Shown here: positions 56,401 through 64,000 of the stretch, piece after piece
Numbering within the stretch: position 1 is the first letter of the stretch
How the letters are laid out: every line of letters begins with the position of its first letter
Assembly: GCA_019828595.1 (NCBI GenBank)
Contig: JAHQRK010000005.1
Coordinates: forward strand, 558,001-622,000
Source of the DNA: Aphanomyces cochlioides
Taxonomy: Eukaryota; Oomycota; Saprolegniomycetes; Saprolegniales; Verrucalvaceae
Direction: 5' to 3'
Length of the DNA: 64,000 bases
The notes under the pieces: generated by a model
Told to the model about the DNA's origin: nothing
The model's database searches: none
Seen by the model: only the letters and a program-made list of their open reading frames with translations
Position numbers and translations under genes: made by a program

Positions 56401-56529
56401 TTGTGATTTAGCTTTATACATCTTAAAGACTGATGCAATTTTAGTCTGAGAGTCAGCTTTACGTTGTGGTTGATTTAGGATTTCTTGGATCTTGGATATT
56501 TTCATATCCCATCTTAACGGGGAGACCAA
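53428..56529 (-). CDS. pPolB: Protein-primed family B DNA polymerase
   Basis: 1033 residues. It replicates the linear genome from terminal protein. Exonuclease motifs: VIYFDFETL (about 392), LWAHNAGFDLRFL (about 455), YCNRDVDVL (about 584). Polymerase motifs: DFDAVSLYPSG (A, about 666), LLNSAYGKL (B, about 805), WYQDTDSMMI (C, about 898). Between A and B is a TPR-type insertion as in protein-primed enzymes. The N-terminal ~380 residues lack recognisable motifs and may include terminal-protein function. All catalytic residues are present. The first Met overlaps a small frame on the same strand. Confidence 0.95.
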   Translation of the reverse strand: MVSPLRWDMKISKIQEILNQPQRKADSQTKIASVFKMYKAKSQLSDFKALKKVNSYQTTTLLLEQFKRIRPNIIAPADKNLLVHFLDIDGSTLRTYHLNSNQVNIENLYITENNEYTSGADVDLNILPTTMITLEWIEDPKQSRSSRKNFFRYLTKADYLLDQFQVYPESPNGLPKESEIPCFLYALEQGGVSKVIVNKIKQLMFHSGITTNLFKKIAEKFKLRLEVKTYKNNNGVKSYNINNYGPHSNNVIRLGVTPKHVFAIKETKITLTALNNPEIVKIEGSTEFILHHGRVSYNSKRIKFLDSFEVISHLYHNRDKLLIPITQSNVPKLLNNEYQKVDSLYEEDFDENTFKEIGRVDGTMKFGQSPFNQVINKYTKQYEEIINFNVIYFDFETLVNNDNEHVAYCISFKILKYKFRKLYSTGETQNFYGFDCAQRFLESIPEKSHNLLWAHNAGFDLRFLMKHVTSFSQKSNMIECGTRLKQAHCFYKSSELVVKCSMSFINSKLAKLPKMFKDASKDLNFEKESFPHDFINENNFKSMWKLRYLNGFEDKGAMIANANKIGAVIEDQIDIQKYAIHYCNRDVDVLHTCFEAFRMMFINRFNIDVYRFMSMPSIAYAIQHNQGCFDGCYEQNGIVLGFIRQAIVGGRVMTRDNKKYHIKHQLSDFDAVSLYPSGQSILSGYVKGKAKFFKDTIPNNADYYIARVRFNSIGKHQSFPLLSIQQDGSRGFTNDIIGQTMVIGKQALEDIVQFQNATYTVIEGCYWDEGFNPKIVEAVKELFNERLKLKKEGNPLQEGIKLLLNSAYGKLIQKPIVKEKILVKGSDEIKERTKRKIHKMISRTPITDDLALFEEHKYLYEHYSPAHLGVQILDSSKHIMNEVMCLAEDIKANIWYQDTDSMMIDRDGVPKLAIAFKEKYGRELIGKQMGQFHTDFSLEGSKGEVYAKESIFLGKKSYVNVLSCDGNDVEGHHIRMKGIPGKLLKENPLEKYMKMYNGESMEFDLSECCSIDINTKTQKVSKRLKFTRKVSFA

Positions 56530-56602
56530 GTGATTTAGCCTGTTGATAGACTACTGACTTGGCTCTAGTTGCTTTAATTGCATTATTAGCTTTTGAAGAC
56601 AT
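56459..56602 (-). CDS. Small overlapping frame upstream of polymerase, 47 residues
   Basis: Starts MSSKANNAIKATRAKSVVYQ and overlaps the 5' end of the polymerase gene in another frame. It may be a real small basic protein, an upstream regulatory frame, or the true N-terminus joined by frameshifting or splicing. Confidence 0.35.
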   Translation of the reverse strand: MSSKANNAIKATRAKSVVYQQAKSLGLPVKMGYENIQDPRNPKSTTT

Positions 56603-56718
56603 AATTTTTCAGATCTATATAATTACAATTTTTCTTTCAAGATCAAATTGTTTTTCTTGAAGATGTATATGAGTTGGAATAAAAAAATATAGCTTAGAAA
56701 ATATCAAAATTCTGTGTC

Positions 56719-56874
56719 TTAAACATTGATTTGTCTTAACAAATTAACTTCTCTTTTGTAGTGATTTCTAGCATTAATTCGATCCAAGATGCGTTGTTGA
56801 TGTTTGTAGTAATAATCGTGATTCACCTGAACTCTTGGTTTTTTGTCTTCGGGTGATTTCTTTGGTGGAGCCAT
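56719..56874 (-). CDS. Small basic viral protein, 51 residues
   Basis: Starts MAPPKKSPEDKKPRVQVNHD and ends LLRQINV. Rich in K, R, H and Y, directly inside the right terminal repeat. Short basic proteins of this sort are common at the ends of Polinton-like genomes. No domain is recognised. Confidence 0.5.
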   Translation of the reverse strand: MAPPKKSPEDKKPRVQVNHDYYYKHQQRILDRINARNHYKREVNLLRQINV

Positions 56875-56891
56875 TTGTGATTATTTGTTGT

Positions 56892-57171
56892 ATTATACTA
56901 TAAATAATTATTGTTCAAGATCAAATGAATTTTAAAATTTTCTGTATGAAGGTCAAGATTATGCTGGTGATGCAAAATGCTTTGAGTGGTGATCATTTTG
57001 CCTTTGGACACTTCCACAAGTGTTAATTGTGTTTTTTGCTCGAGGGTGTCTCTAGCGTATGGTTGTGGAAATGGGTGAGAATCCATTCTTAGCTAATGGA
57101 TGATGCCTTACTAATGCTTCTCGTCGTGAGAATTTTGAAGTGGCCACGATATACCTTTAACAGCTATTACT
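56892..57171 (-). repeat. Polinton right terminal inverted repeat
   Basis: 280 bp, the reverse complement of 39681-39960 apart from one mismatch noticed. The outer end is CAGCTATTACT at 57161-57171, followed by the TAGCAT duplication. Confidence 0.93.
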
Positions 57172-57177
57172 TAGCAT
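57172..57177. repeat. 6-bp target-site duplication, right copy
   Basis: TAGCAT immediately outside the right Polinton terminus, matching 39675-39680. Confidence 0.9.
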
Positions 57178-58347
57178 GCAGGCACCAATGAATTGGAGCT
57201 ATACCCTTCACATATTGATGAACATCGGAGCCAACCTCAATTTCCAATGCTGTCATTGCAATGTTGTAGTCCTCCACGCATTCAGCTGACTGTATTTGCC
57301 AGATGAGATTTGAATGTCGAGGAGTAAAACGAGTAAATTTGGTGCGGATATTTCGGATGATATGCTGGGTACAATATCGCAACTCTAGCCCCAAAGTGGC
57401 AGCGACAGACAGCAGAGCCGGGTGACGATCACAAAAAATGGGTACGCCAGAAAAGGCAAAGCCAGCAGTTACCAGATTGGAGAAGAACCACATGTAGCTC
57501 TCAATATCTTCTGCAGGAGCTAGGGCAAACGCAACAACTATGTTTTGGCAGTCACCATCTCTTCCAACCAATGCAATTTGTACGCCATTGTTATGAGGGC
57601 ATTTACAATGTGAGCTGTCAACCCCGAGAACTCGTTGACAACCAATTGTGGCATCGAGAACAATCTTGGGAGCGAAGATAGCTCGCAAAAATCTTCATGC
57701 GTCGTCTCTGTCCATGGCGACCACACTATTCGGATTCATAGTTGACATTAGCCGAAGAAATGCTTGTTGTACGATGCCAGGGCTGCTGCTTCATTTTTGC
57801 TTGCAATTTCGTATTTGGCACGGTATACAGTTGTGCTAACGCAATTCCGTCGCGTTTTTGAACTTGATCAATTAACTGACACTGTGGAGCTGGACTGGAC
57901 AGCAGCCCGAAACGTTGGCATTGCAGATATTTGTCGACGGTTTGGCTTAGCTGTTGCGGTGCAATTTTTGTGCTCGAGACACATCGACGATATGTACCAT
58001 GACCTTGTCTTTTCGTAATTGACTTGTCTTCTGTATAAGCGCACAAACATACTGCAACCTTCAGTTGTGCATTTAAGCACTCTATGCACGCCGCTCCTCT
58101 TGGTAACCACCACTGACTTGCTCGCCACCAAAGCGTAATCCTGAACAGCTTGCATACCTTCGCTTGCTGACAGAAAGGTCATGCCAACATTCAAACCATT
58201 GTGGTGGTCATTCTCAGCACTCTCACCTTCCATCTTTTGGCGGTGTCCTTCAGTCGCAAATTTGGTTTTTGTCGACTCACACCGCCACCAGTGGATGGAA
58301 GTGTGACTGTTCTCTAACGTGCGTATTCGGATTTTTCTCTTCCGCAC
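57172..58347 (-). pseudogene. MULE transposase, N-terminal and catalytic part
   Basis: Upstream portion of the MULE transposase interrupted by the Polinton. Visible pieces: the N-terminal zinc-binding-like segment (VLKCTTEGCSMFVRLYRR, then CLEHKNC), RDGIALAQLYTV, and the catalytic region with LGVDSSHCKC (Asp) and FSGVPIFCDRHPALLSV (Asp). The frame ends at IHWCLHA exactly at the Polinton edge and resumes as NIGVQSLYGW at 39680. At least two frameshifts (about 57930 and 57700) and a stop near 57690 show that it was decaying as well as interrupted. Confidence 0.85.
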
Positions 58348-58501
58348 TAGTCTCAGTTATATCCCAAATTATACACTATTTGTCACCAATATGATATTAC
58401 ACAATTAGTAAAAAGAATGTTGGTCAATTATATATCATATTGCAAGCATTTTACTCAATTTGACATTATTTTAATACATTATACACATTTTGACATTTTC
58501 C

Positions 58502-59027
58502 CTTCAAAGAATCCACAATTGGCATTACAAGAGTGATTTATGAACCGGGTGATACTGCCGTATTCTTTTGCATCGATGAACAATTTTCTCCCATTTTTCG
58601 ACTTCGCTTTCAATAACATAACATACGAGTTTTCTTGTCCTTCATCAAGAGTAAAATCATGGGTGGTCAAAATACCGGAATACTCCCCAAAAAAACGGTT
58701 CCCCGTACAATAAGATTTCTTGTCATGACTGTGTGATCAAGGTGCCCAATCATCAGTTCCAGACCATTCACATCCTGCAAGCGGTTTCCACAATTTTGTA
58801 GGACGCAGTTATTGTTTGCACAAAACATGTTTTCGCAAGCATTGGGGCAAACATCGATCAAGCATCTTGATGAACACTCACACCACGACAGCTTCTGGAT
58901 ATCTCGAGTTGGGATACCATTTCGGTTCAACGTATGTTTGATTCTCGAAACATTAGCGGGCCATTTCGCTGGGGTTAATGCGGTTGCGACGACAGCCTTC
59001 AACTGACTGGCTTGAGATTCATCGGTC
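58502..59027 (-). pseudogene. SET-gene fragment, inverted copy
   Basis: 526 bp matching 38259-38784 in reverse orientation, including the same T-run frameshift. Translations in several frames agree with the left copy, so divergence is very small. It is cut at the MULE-end sequence on one side (GGATTCTTTGAAG) and at a Harbinger-like transposase on the other. It encodes only the pre-SET and the first part of SET. Confidence 0.85.
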
Positions 59028-59773
59028 TGGGGGATTCCATCTGCCGCATTTTTAATGATTTGGTGGATATGGTGTATGAAATATGGCACAAAAGAATCTA
59101 CTTCTGCCTTGACATTGTGGCGTCAAGACTCACAGAATACAAGCTTGCGGTGAGTGCAAAGGGTGCTCCAGTTGACTGTATCTTTACCTTCATCGATGGT
59201 TCAAAAATACAAACTTGTCGTATTGAACAAACGCCTGAATTGGCCCAGTTTCCCGATCTACAGCGCCACATTTATAGTGGCCATAAACGGATGCACTGCT
59301 TAAATTTCCAGTGTCTTACTGCCCCTGATGGTCTAAATATACACTTTTGGGGACCAATTGAAGGCAGTCGCCATGATACAACCTTGCTTCGTGAGAGTAA
59401 GCTCATGGATTATTTGACGGGCCACAATGAAATCTTTGCTGGATCACTTATCTATGGCGATCCGGCTTATGGCATTCTCCCTTGGGTTATGTCAGGCTAC
59501 AAGGGGAAATCTATTGATGAGAAGAAAAAGAATTTTAACTCAGCCATGAGCAGTGTCCGATTGTCTGTCGAATGGTCATTTGGGCAGATGAAAACTCTGT
59601 GGCCATTCATAACTTACAAATTGCAACAGAAGATCATGCTTCAAAACGTGGGTAAAGTCGTCTGCATTGCAATGTTCATGACGAACTGCAACTGTTGCTA
59701 CTACAATGGTAACCAAATCAGCAAATACTTCTCAATTTACCCCCCAAGCCTTGAAGAATATCTGCATCTTTGA
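59028..59773 (+). pseudogene. Harbinger-like DDE transposase, 5' truncated
   Basis: The catalytic part of a DDE_Tnp_4-type nuclease. The frame runs open from inside the adjacent SET fragment, but homologous sequence begins only near GDSICRIFNDLVDMVYEIW. Catalytic positions: FTFIDGSK (Asp), GDPAYG (Asp) and SVEWSFGQM (Glu). Conserved HSGHKR-like YSGHKRMHCLNFQ and GPIEGSRHDTTLL are present. The N-terminal DNA-binding part is missing, replaced by the SET fragment. Followed by its convergent Myb-like partner. Confidence 0.8.
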
Positions 59774-59821
59774 TCGTCATGCATTTTCGCAATATGAATA
59801 TGAATGAATACACAAATGAAT

Positions 59822-60524
59822 TTAGTTCTTATTCAAAGTCATCTTTATAAGCTCCATCTTATCATTGTGTCGTTTGAGTTCCAATTCTCGCATTTCAATA
59901 CGTTCTTGTCGAGCTAGAGCTTGCTCAGCGATATCAGCTTCTAGTTTTCGTGCTTTGAATTCGTATTTAATTTTCTCGAGTTCAATCTCTGCTTGTTGTA
60001 ATTCTATGATTGATTTTCGCTTTGTCGATTGTGTTCCTTCTTCATCACCTTCTGAGCTTTTTCTTTTTCCTGAGCGCTGCATAGCTTGATCACGAATAAG
60101 AGCTGTCGCGCTTTGCTTTTGTTGTTTTTCGGTGGCGTTTGTGGCGTTTTTTTTTCTTTTTTGATGGCCTTTTGGTCGTCCACGAGCGCGGTCAGCTCGT
60201 CTAAAAGCTGAATTTTTCAGTCTCCTCTTGGGAGCAGCCAGACATGTACTTCGACTTTGATTGATACTGACGATGTGCTTCCACAAGCAAACCAAACCGT
60301 TGCGAAGCCTTTTTGCCGTCCAGAGCCGTCCGATTGAAGCCTGGCATCTTGAGAATGGACGCTGCTGTTGCGTCCCAAGCTTTCATCTTGTTCTTCGTAG
60401 CCAGAAATGGTCGATCATTGTTTGTCTGAATCAGCAGTTGAAGGTCTTCTTCTTCATTCCACCAAGTCTTCGACGTATCGGTCGGGATGACTCCGTCGTC
60501 GCTCGACATCTTCGCTTCAACCAC
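59822..60524 (-). pseudogene. Myb/SANT-like transposition partner with coiled coil
   Basis: The first frame (60524-60201, probable start MSSDDGVIPTDTSKTWW) has a SANT/Myb-like domain with WWNEEEDLQLLIQTNN, AWDATAASIL and LDGKKASQRFGLLV. A frame change near 60250 leads to RRLKNSAFRRADRARGRPKG, an AT-hook-like basic segment, and a long coiled coil (ELQQAEIELEKIKYEFKARK). The pair with the adjacent DDE gene matches Harbinger organisation. The break could be a one-base indel; no intron with good sites was found. Confidence 0.7.
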
Positions 60525-60559
60525 AATAATCGAGAATCCCCAAACAGCCTCGAATTGAT

Positions 60560-61706
60560 GGATTCTCGTTCTATATTAAACCGAGGGCTGCATGACACGG
60601 TGCTGGTTGTGCTCGTGGGCTTTCTGCTTGCCATTGGAGTGGACGATGCCAATGAACAGCTTGTACAAATACGTAGCGAAACGCTCGTGCCCATCAATGT
60701 GATTGCCCATTTCTTGCTGCAGTTTCGACAAACCACCTACCCACCACGATTAGCACGAGAGACTAGAGAGGAGCATGTACCTCGCCACATTTGCGGCAGT
60801 GGGTCTTGGTGTTCAAGATCCAAAAGTTTTGGTTGCAGATAGAACAAGCAGAGCGGGATTCTTTCGGAATGAGCTCTTCAGTGGAAAGAAATAGCCCTTG
60901 GCTCAATCGCAACTCTCGAAGAAAGAGATCGAGGTTGATCAAATCGCGGCACCTTGCGCGAAGGCCAATGCGACGCATCCAAGATGGAATGTTGAGCTTG
61001 AGATCGATCTGGACAAAATGCGTAACGCGGAGAATTCCCGGGCGGTCAGTTTCCACAACAATATGGCCAGAGCGATAGATCGAAGCACGCACCAAGCCAA
61101 GAATATTGTCCAGAGGAGGGCAGCATGTCATGTCGATGGATTTCGCGGAACGCACCCAGCCATGATGGTTATTCACCTCGACATCATGATGGGACTAATC
61201 CACGATGAGACCAACCGACGTCAGATCAGCTTTCGTACCTCCAGGATGCATACGTCACGGTTGTTGATCACACCAAGGCCTTTAATGGGCGTTTCCAAAA
61301 CAATCCATCGAGCATGGATGCTATGTCGAGGATTCTCAGGGGACGGCGCTGCAAATGTGTACAGTGTGTGATTGTCCAGTGCATTGACATTCCCCATGCG
61401 GAATGGATCCTCGCCTTCGCCTCGAAAGAGCGAAGCAGCTTCGTCCAAAGTGCCCGCCACGTCGGTGACACTGCAGTACGTCGATACGTCTGGTGGAGCG
61501 GCGGGGTCGAAACCTGTGTACATTTTGAGCCCTGGTTCTTCGACATCCAAAGTCCATTCGATCGCGCCGCCGTCGAGTTGAGCATGGAGCGCAACGTCCA
61601 TGGCATTACTGTGCGAAAGTCGCGTGTAGTATTCTAGTTCTTTCGGCGATTTGTCTGGGCATCGAAAGAAGTCTCGCGGCAGCGGAAACTTGACGGCGAC
61701 AACCAT
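60560..61706 (-). pseudogene. START-FYVE lipid-binding protein, decayed
   Basis: Oomycetes have large families of START-FYVE proteins binding PI3P membranes. Part 1 (61706-61221) starts MVVAVKFPLPRDFF and contains the START half, ending RWIVLETPIKGLGVINNRD. Between about 61230 and 61170 the frame is lost (a TGA and TAG in the competing frames). Part 2 (from 61176) runs NNHHGWVRSAKSIDM to a FYVE finger: CSICNQNFW, HCRKCGEV. A 44-nt intron (60737-60780, GT..AG, CTAAT branch) then joins CRNCSKKW and RICTSCS. The 3' end runs into the neighbouring element near 60560. Gene or recent pseudogene; I favour pseudogene. Confidence 0.7.
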
Positions 61707-61746
61707 CTATGGCCTTTTTCTGAAATGGGATCAAGGTGGACTTGCA

Positions 61747-62829
61747 CGAGAAATTATTTGAAAGCAACTGTGGTACAATTGTTTTGTGCCCAAATACAAT
61801 TGTACTACTAGTAGTTCCGTATCGGTCATATTATCTCACCACGAAATTTCGGCCCGGTGAGTGAACGAATGGCTCGGCTCTGGTGAACCATTTTGAACGA
61901 TCCTCATTTGCCTGGTGAATACAAGTGAACGATGGCTTTGATCAACCTTAGAGATATTTCAAGCGAAAATTATCCAATGGTGAGCTATTTCGATCTAAAT
62001 ATTGACTAATAATATAACCATATATCTTATCAAGCCAATATCTCGATTGTCTTCCTTGTCCAATGCGTTTGCGTCCTGACGACGAACCCACAGGTTGCGG
62101 GCTAATTTTTATACGATTGCGCCCCCACCCAAAATTTGTATCAAATCGACAATAAATACAATGAATATATTTTGACCAATTTCACCTAGCCCTGGTGAAT
62201 AGATATGACCGATGACCTCTATGATGGTGAGTAGATATGAACGAATCCACTCAGCCTGGTGAATAGATATGAACTTTTGCCTCGCGGTGAGACATGAATG
62301 CTGGTGAGATAATATGACCGATACTGTACTGGAGAAGATGTATTATCCGGCTAATTATCCGGAGGGTAAACGTGAAATTTCCTTGAATGAACATTGTGTT
62401 GAGAGAGCTCAGGATGGAATAATCGTCCAAGGTCAAGACGAACCAAGTGAAGCCGACCGCAAAGGTCTGTCCAATGTGCGAGCTCGAATCTCAAGAGTCA
62501 CCCGCCCTTTCATGCTTTGTACACCGCGAGAGGATTTGCAAATCTCATTGAAGTCAAAGTAGCTTCCCTGCAGATGCCACTGGCGCTCCACGAATTGCCA
62601 TTCATCTACCTGTTGTGGGTGCCAGTGGCATCGGAATGCAAGTTGGTTGTATGCCCTCTCAATAGAATGAATCTTGAGCTCTCTCAACACAATGTTCATT
62701 CAAGGAAATTTCACGTTAACCATCCGGATAATTATCCGGATCATACATCTTCTCCAGTACATCTTCTCCAGTACAATTGAATTTGGGCACAAAACAACTG
62801 TACCACAGTTGCTTTCAAATAATTTCTCG
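61747..62829. mobile_element. Palindromic (foldback-type) MITE, outer element
   Basis: Long inverted arms: 61747-61805 pairs with 62771-62829, and 62325-62411 pairs with 62674-62760 (both about 95% identical by eye). A 14-bp duplication of ATCTTCTCCAGTAC lies at 62761-62774. Between the two left arm segments sits another element (61807-62324). Without it, the arms would be continuous and about 150 bp long. No coding. Confidence 0.75.
61807..62324. mobile_element. Inner MITE-like insertion with 6-bp target duplication
   Basis: 518 bp with subterminal inverted repeats GTATCGGTCATATTATCTCA, flanked by TGTACT at 61801-61806 and 62325-62330. The left end has 12 extra bases outside the inverted repeat. 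Inside, variants of CTGGTGAATAGATATGAACG recur between 61855 and 62320. It interrupts the left arm of the palindromic element. Confidence 0.7.
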
Positions 62830-63595
62830 GACTTGCACTCAAATCCACTCCAGCTGTCGGACTGAGGGTGTCATCAAAACGCGCTGGAATGTATGTTTTG
62901 ACTTGATATTTGTAAACTGAGGTTGACAACGCCGACTGTCTGAATTTCAAATGGGCGGACACTGGATGGCAATGTCGAAAGAGTTGGAAATCCCATCCAA
63001 GATGTCGTCGTGCACAGCTTGTCACCATCGCAAGGGACAGATAATAATCGCTATTAATAGTTGCCATGTCGTCCAGCTCGAAAGAGTTGGATCGCAATGA
63101 CGCACTTGGGCGAATTCCAACTGTTGGCCCGATTGCGCACAATTACGCGGGTGTGTGTTTGGCGTGATGGGCACCACCGCATTGCAAAGCCACCTCCGAT
63201 AAGACAGACACAAAACCGCCTCCCATCCGTAGATCTTCTTGCTTCTCAACACATTGCTGAATATTTTCAAGCATCACATCCCACTGCGAACGATGAGAAA
63301 CCAGAGCGGCTCTCATCGCGAGGAGCCACCACGCTTGGATCAGATACGCATTGGCCAATATGGTTTTCATTGGCATTTATTTTATACCAAATATTTTGAC
63401 ATTTTGGATTATTTAATATTTTATCTTGAATGAAGTATTGAATCCTACTTTGATACATTTTGATACAGGAAAAATCGATATATCTTGACCGAATATTGAA
63501 ACAGATGACCAAATTTTTATGAACAAAGTAACAGAGTCGCTGCTGGTGACGACAACTGAAGACGACCGAATACCTTTCTTGTTTTCATGTTTCAT
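62830..63595. other. Unassigned sequence
   Basis: No gene supported. Minus-strand frames at 63022-63376 and 62741-63142 look more like coding than random (for example VYKYQVKTYIPARFDDTL) but carry no recognised domain, and neighbouring frames do not join convincingly. Confidence 0.4.
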
Positions 63596-64000
63596 TCATG
63601 AGATGAGATGCGTGTCATCAGCTTGGGAGCCCTGGCTAAGAACGGCGATGACTGAGACAGTGTACCACAGCGTCATCGCAGCGTGGTTGATCTGGCACTG
63701 GCTTTTCGTGCTGCCGCGTCACGATCCCCTCCATTTAAATAGCTCCTACACATACGTGGTCGACACAGTTGCCCCCACCGACAGGCTCAGCTCGAAAAAG
63801 GCGGGAGCGGCCCTCGCTAGCACGTCCGGTTTGTCCTTGGCGTATGTCGCAATGGCTTGAAGGAATGTGTCGGTAGCACTCATGGTCGGCGCTGGTGTCG
63901 GGACGATGGAAACGAAATCGTCCTTCTTGTCTTGGGCATTTTTCGACTGGGCGAGTTGCTCCGCGATCGCAGCTATGTGCTGACCCAAGAGAAGCGCTTG
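63596..64000 (-). CDS. 3' end of an unidentified gene (runs off the window)
   Basis: Exons, minus strand: upstream of 64000 to 63756, then 63710-63596 after a 45-nt GTATGT..CAG intron, ending in TGA. The frame is open at the window edge (ALLLGQHIAAIAEQLAQ). Visible sequence has an Ala-rich helical part and, after the intron, a hydrophobic stretch (AAMTLWYTVSVIAVL) that could be a membrane segment, ending DDTHLIS. No family recognised. The intron sites and consistent phase support a real gene. Confidence 0.55.

Larger units (their letters stand above)
39681..57171. mobile_element. Complete Polinton/Maverick-type integrated virus
   Basis: 17,491 bp, bounded by 280-bp inverted repeats starting AGTAATAGCTGTTAAAGG and by TAGCAT duplications. 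It encodes protein-primed PolB, rve integrase, adenain-like protease, major and minor capsid proteins and a packaging ATPase, the full morphogenesis and replication set of Polintons, with no obvious break in any of them. Base composition is much more AT-rich than the flanks, except at 40.2-42.1 kb where a host-like gene lies. Near-identical repeats and intact genes point to recent integration. It could still form particles; that is inference. Confidence 0.95.
37645..58502 (-). mobile_element. MULE relic carrying a SET gene, with the Polinton inside
   Basis: The left terminus GGGAAAATGTCAAAATG (the match continues to 24 bp) at 37645 reappears on the minus strand ending at 58502. Inside are a SET-domain gene (+) and a MULE transposase gene (-) whose two parts, 57172-58347 and 39141-39680, are separated by the 17.5-kb Polinton. 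No matching target duplication is seen at the two ends, so the outer boundary may reflect recombination between copies rather than one insertion. Confidence 0.55.

Noticed and set aside
1..64000. tRNA and rRNA genes
   Set aside because: No cloverleaf-type A/B box arrangement or rRNA signature was recognised on reading; a covariance-model scan would be needed to exclude them fully.

Overview
The window looks like a repeat-rich, effector-rich chromosomal region of an oomycete, most likely of the Saprolegniales (Aphanomyces-like). The evidence is very short spliceosomal introns (41 to 55 nt, GT..AG), Crinkler (CRN) family proteins, a START-FYVE protein, a Crypton tyrosine recombinase, Helitrons with 'GAAGCCGGGT' ends, and many PIF/Harbinger, pogo and MULE relics. 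Species assignment is inference.

Layout. 0.5-5.9 kb is a run of Helitron-like elements with one Rep/helicase relic; 5.9-8.1 kb is a broken Crypton. 9.2-25.4 kb is a host segment built from ABCC (MRP-type) transporters and CRN genes: an ABCC C-terminal fragment with a nonsense codon, an intact CRN-kinase gene, a full ABCC gene (+), a decayed CRN copy, and a second full ABCC gene (-). The two full ABCC genes form an inverted pair that looks identical across both nucleotide-binding domains but has diverged elsewhere. 26.5-30.5 kb holds two single-copy-looking host genes (a type I membrane protein and an acylated acidic protein). 31.7-35.9 kb is a pogo transposon interrupted by a Harbinger element with exact target-site duplications. 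36.0-37.1 kb is an ankyrin-repeat gene. 37.6-58.5 kb is a MULE relic that carries a SET-domain gene and is itself split by a complete virus. 58.5-64 kb holds a SET fragment, a truncated Harbinger-like transposase plus Myb-like partner, a decayed START-FYVE gene, nested MITEs and the end of an unidentified gene.

The centrepiece is 39,681-57,171: a 17.5-kb Polinton/Maverick-type integrated virus with 280-bp near-identical terminal inverted repeats beginning 5'-AG, a 6-bp target duplication (TAGCAT), and an apparently intact gene set: protein-primed DNA polymerase B, retroviral-type integrase with chromodomain, adenain-like cysteine protease, double-jelly-roll major capsid protein, penton-like minor capsid protein, FtsK/HerA packaging ATPase, a large fibre with a C-terminal S74 self-cleaving chaperone, and several small proteins. 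It sits inside a MULE transposase, whose reading frame resumes exactly across the insertion.

The feature most likely to be new is cargo. Just inside the left terminal repeat lies an intron-containing gene for a CRN/RHS-type protein (P-loop NTPase followed by a restriction-endonuclease-like domain) with host-like base composition. A virus-like transposon carrying an NTPase-nuclease effector gene suggests a route by which such effectors spread, or a virus-encoded interference function.
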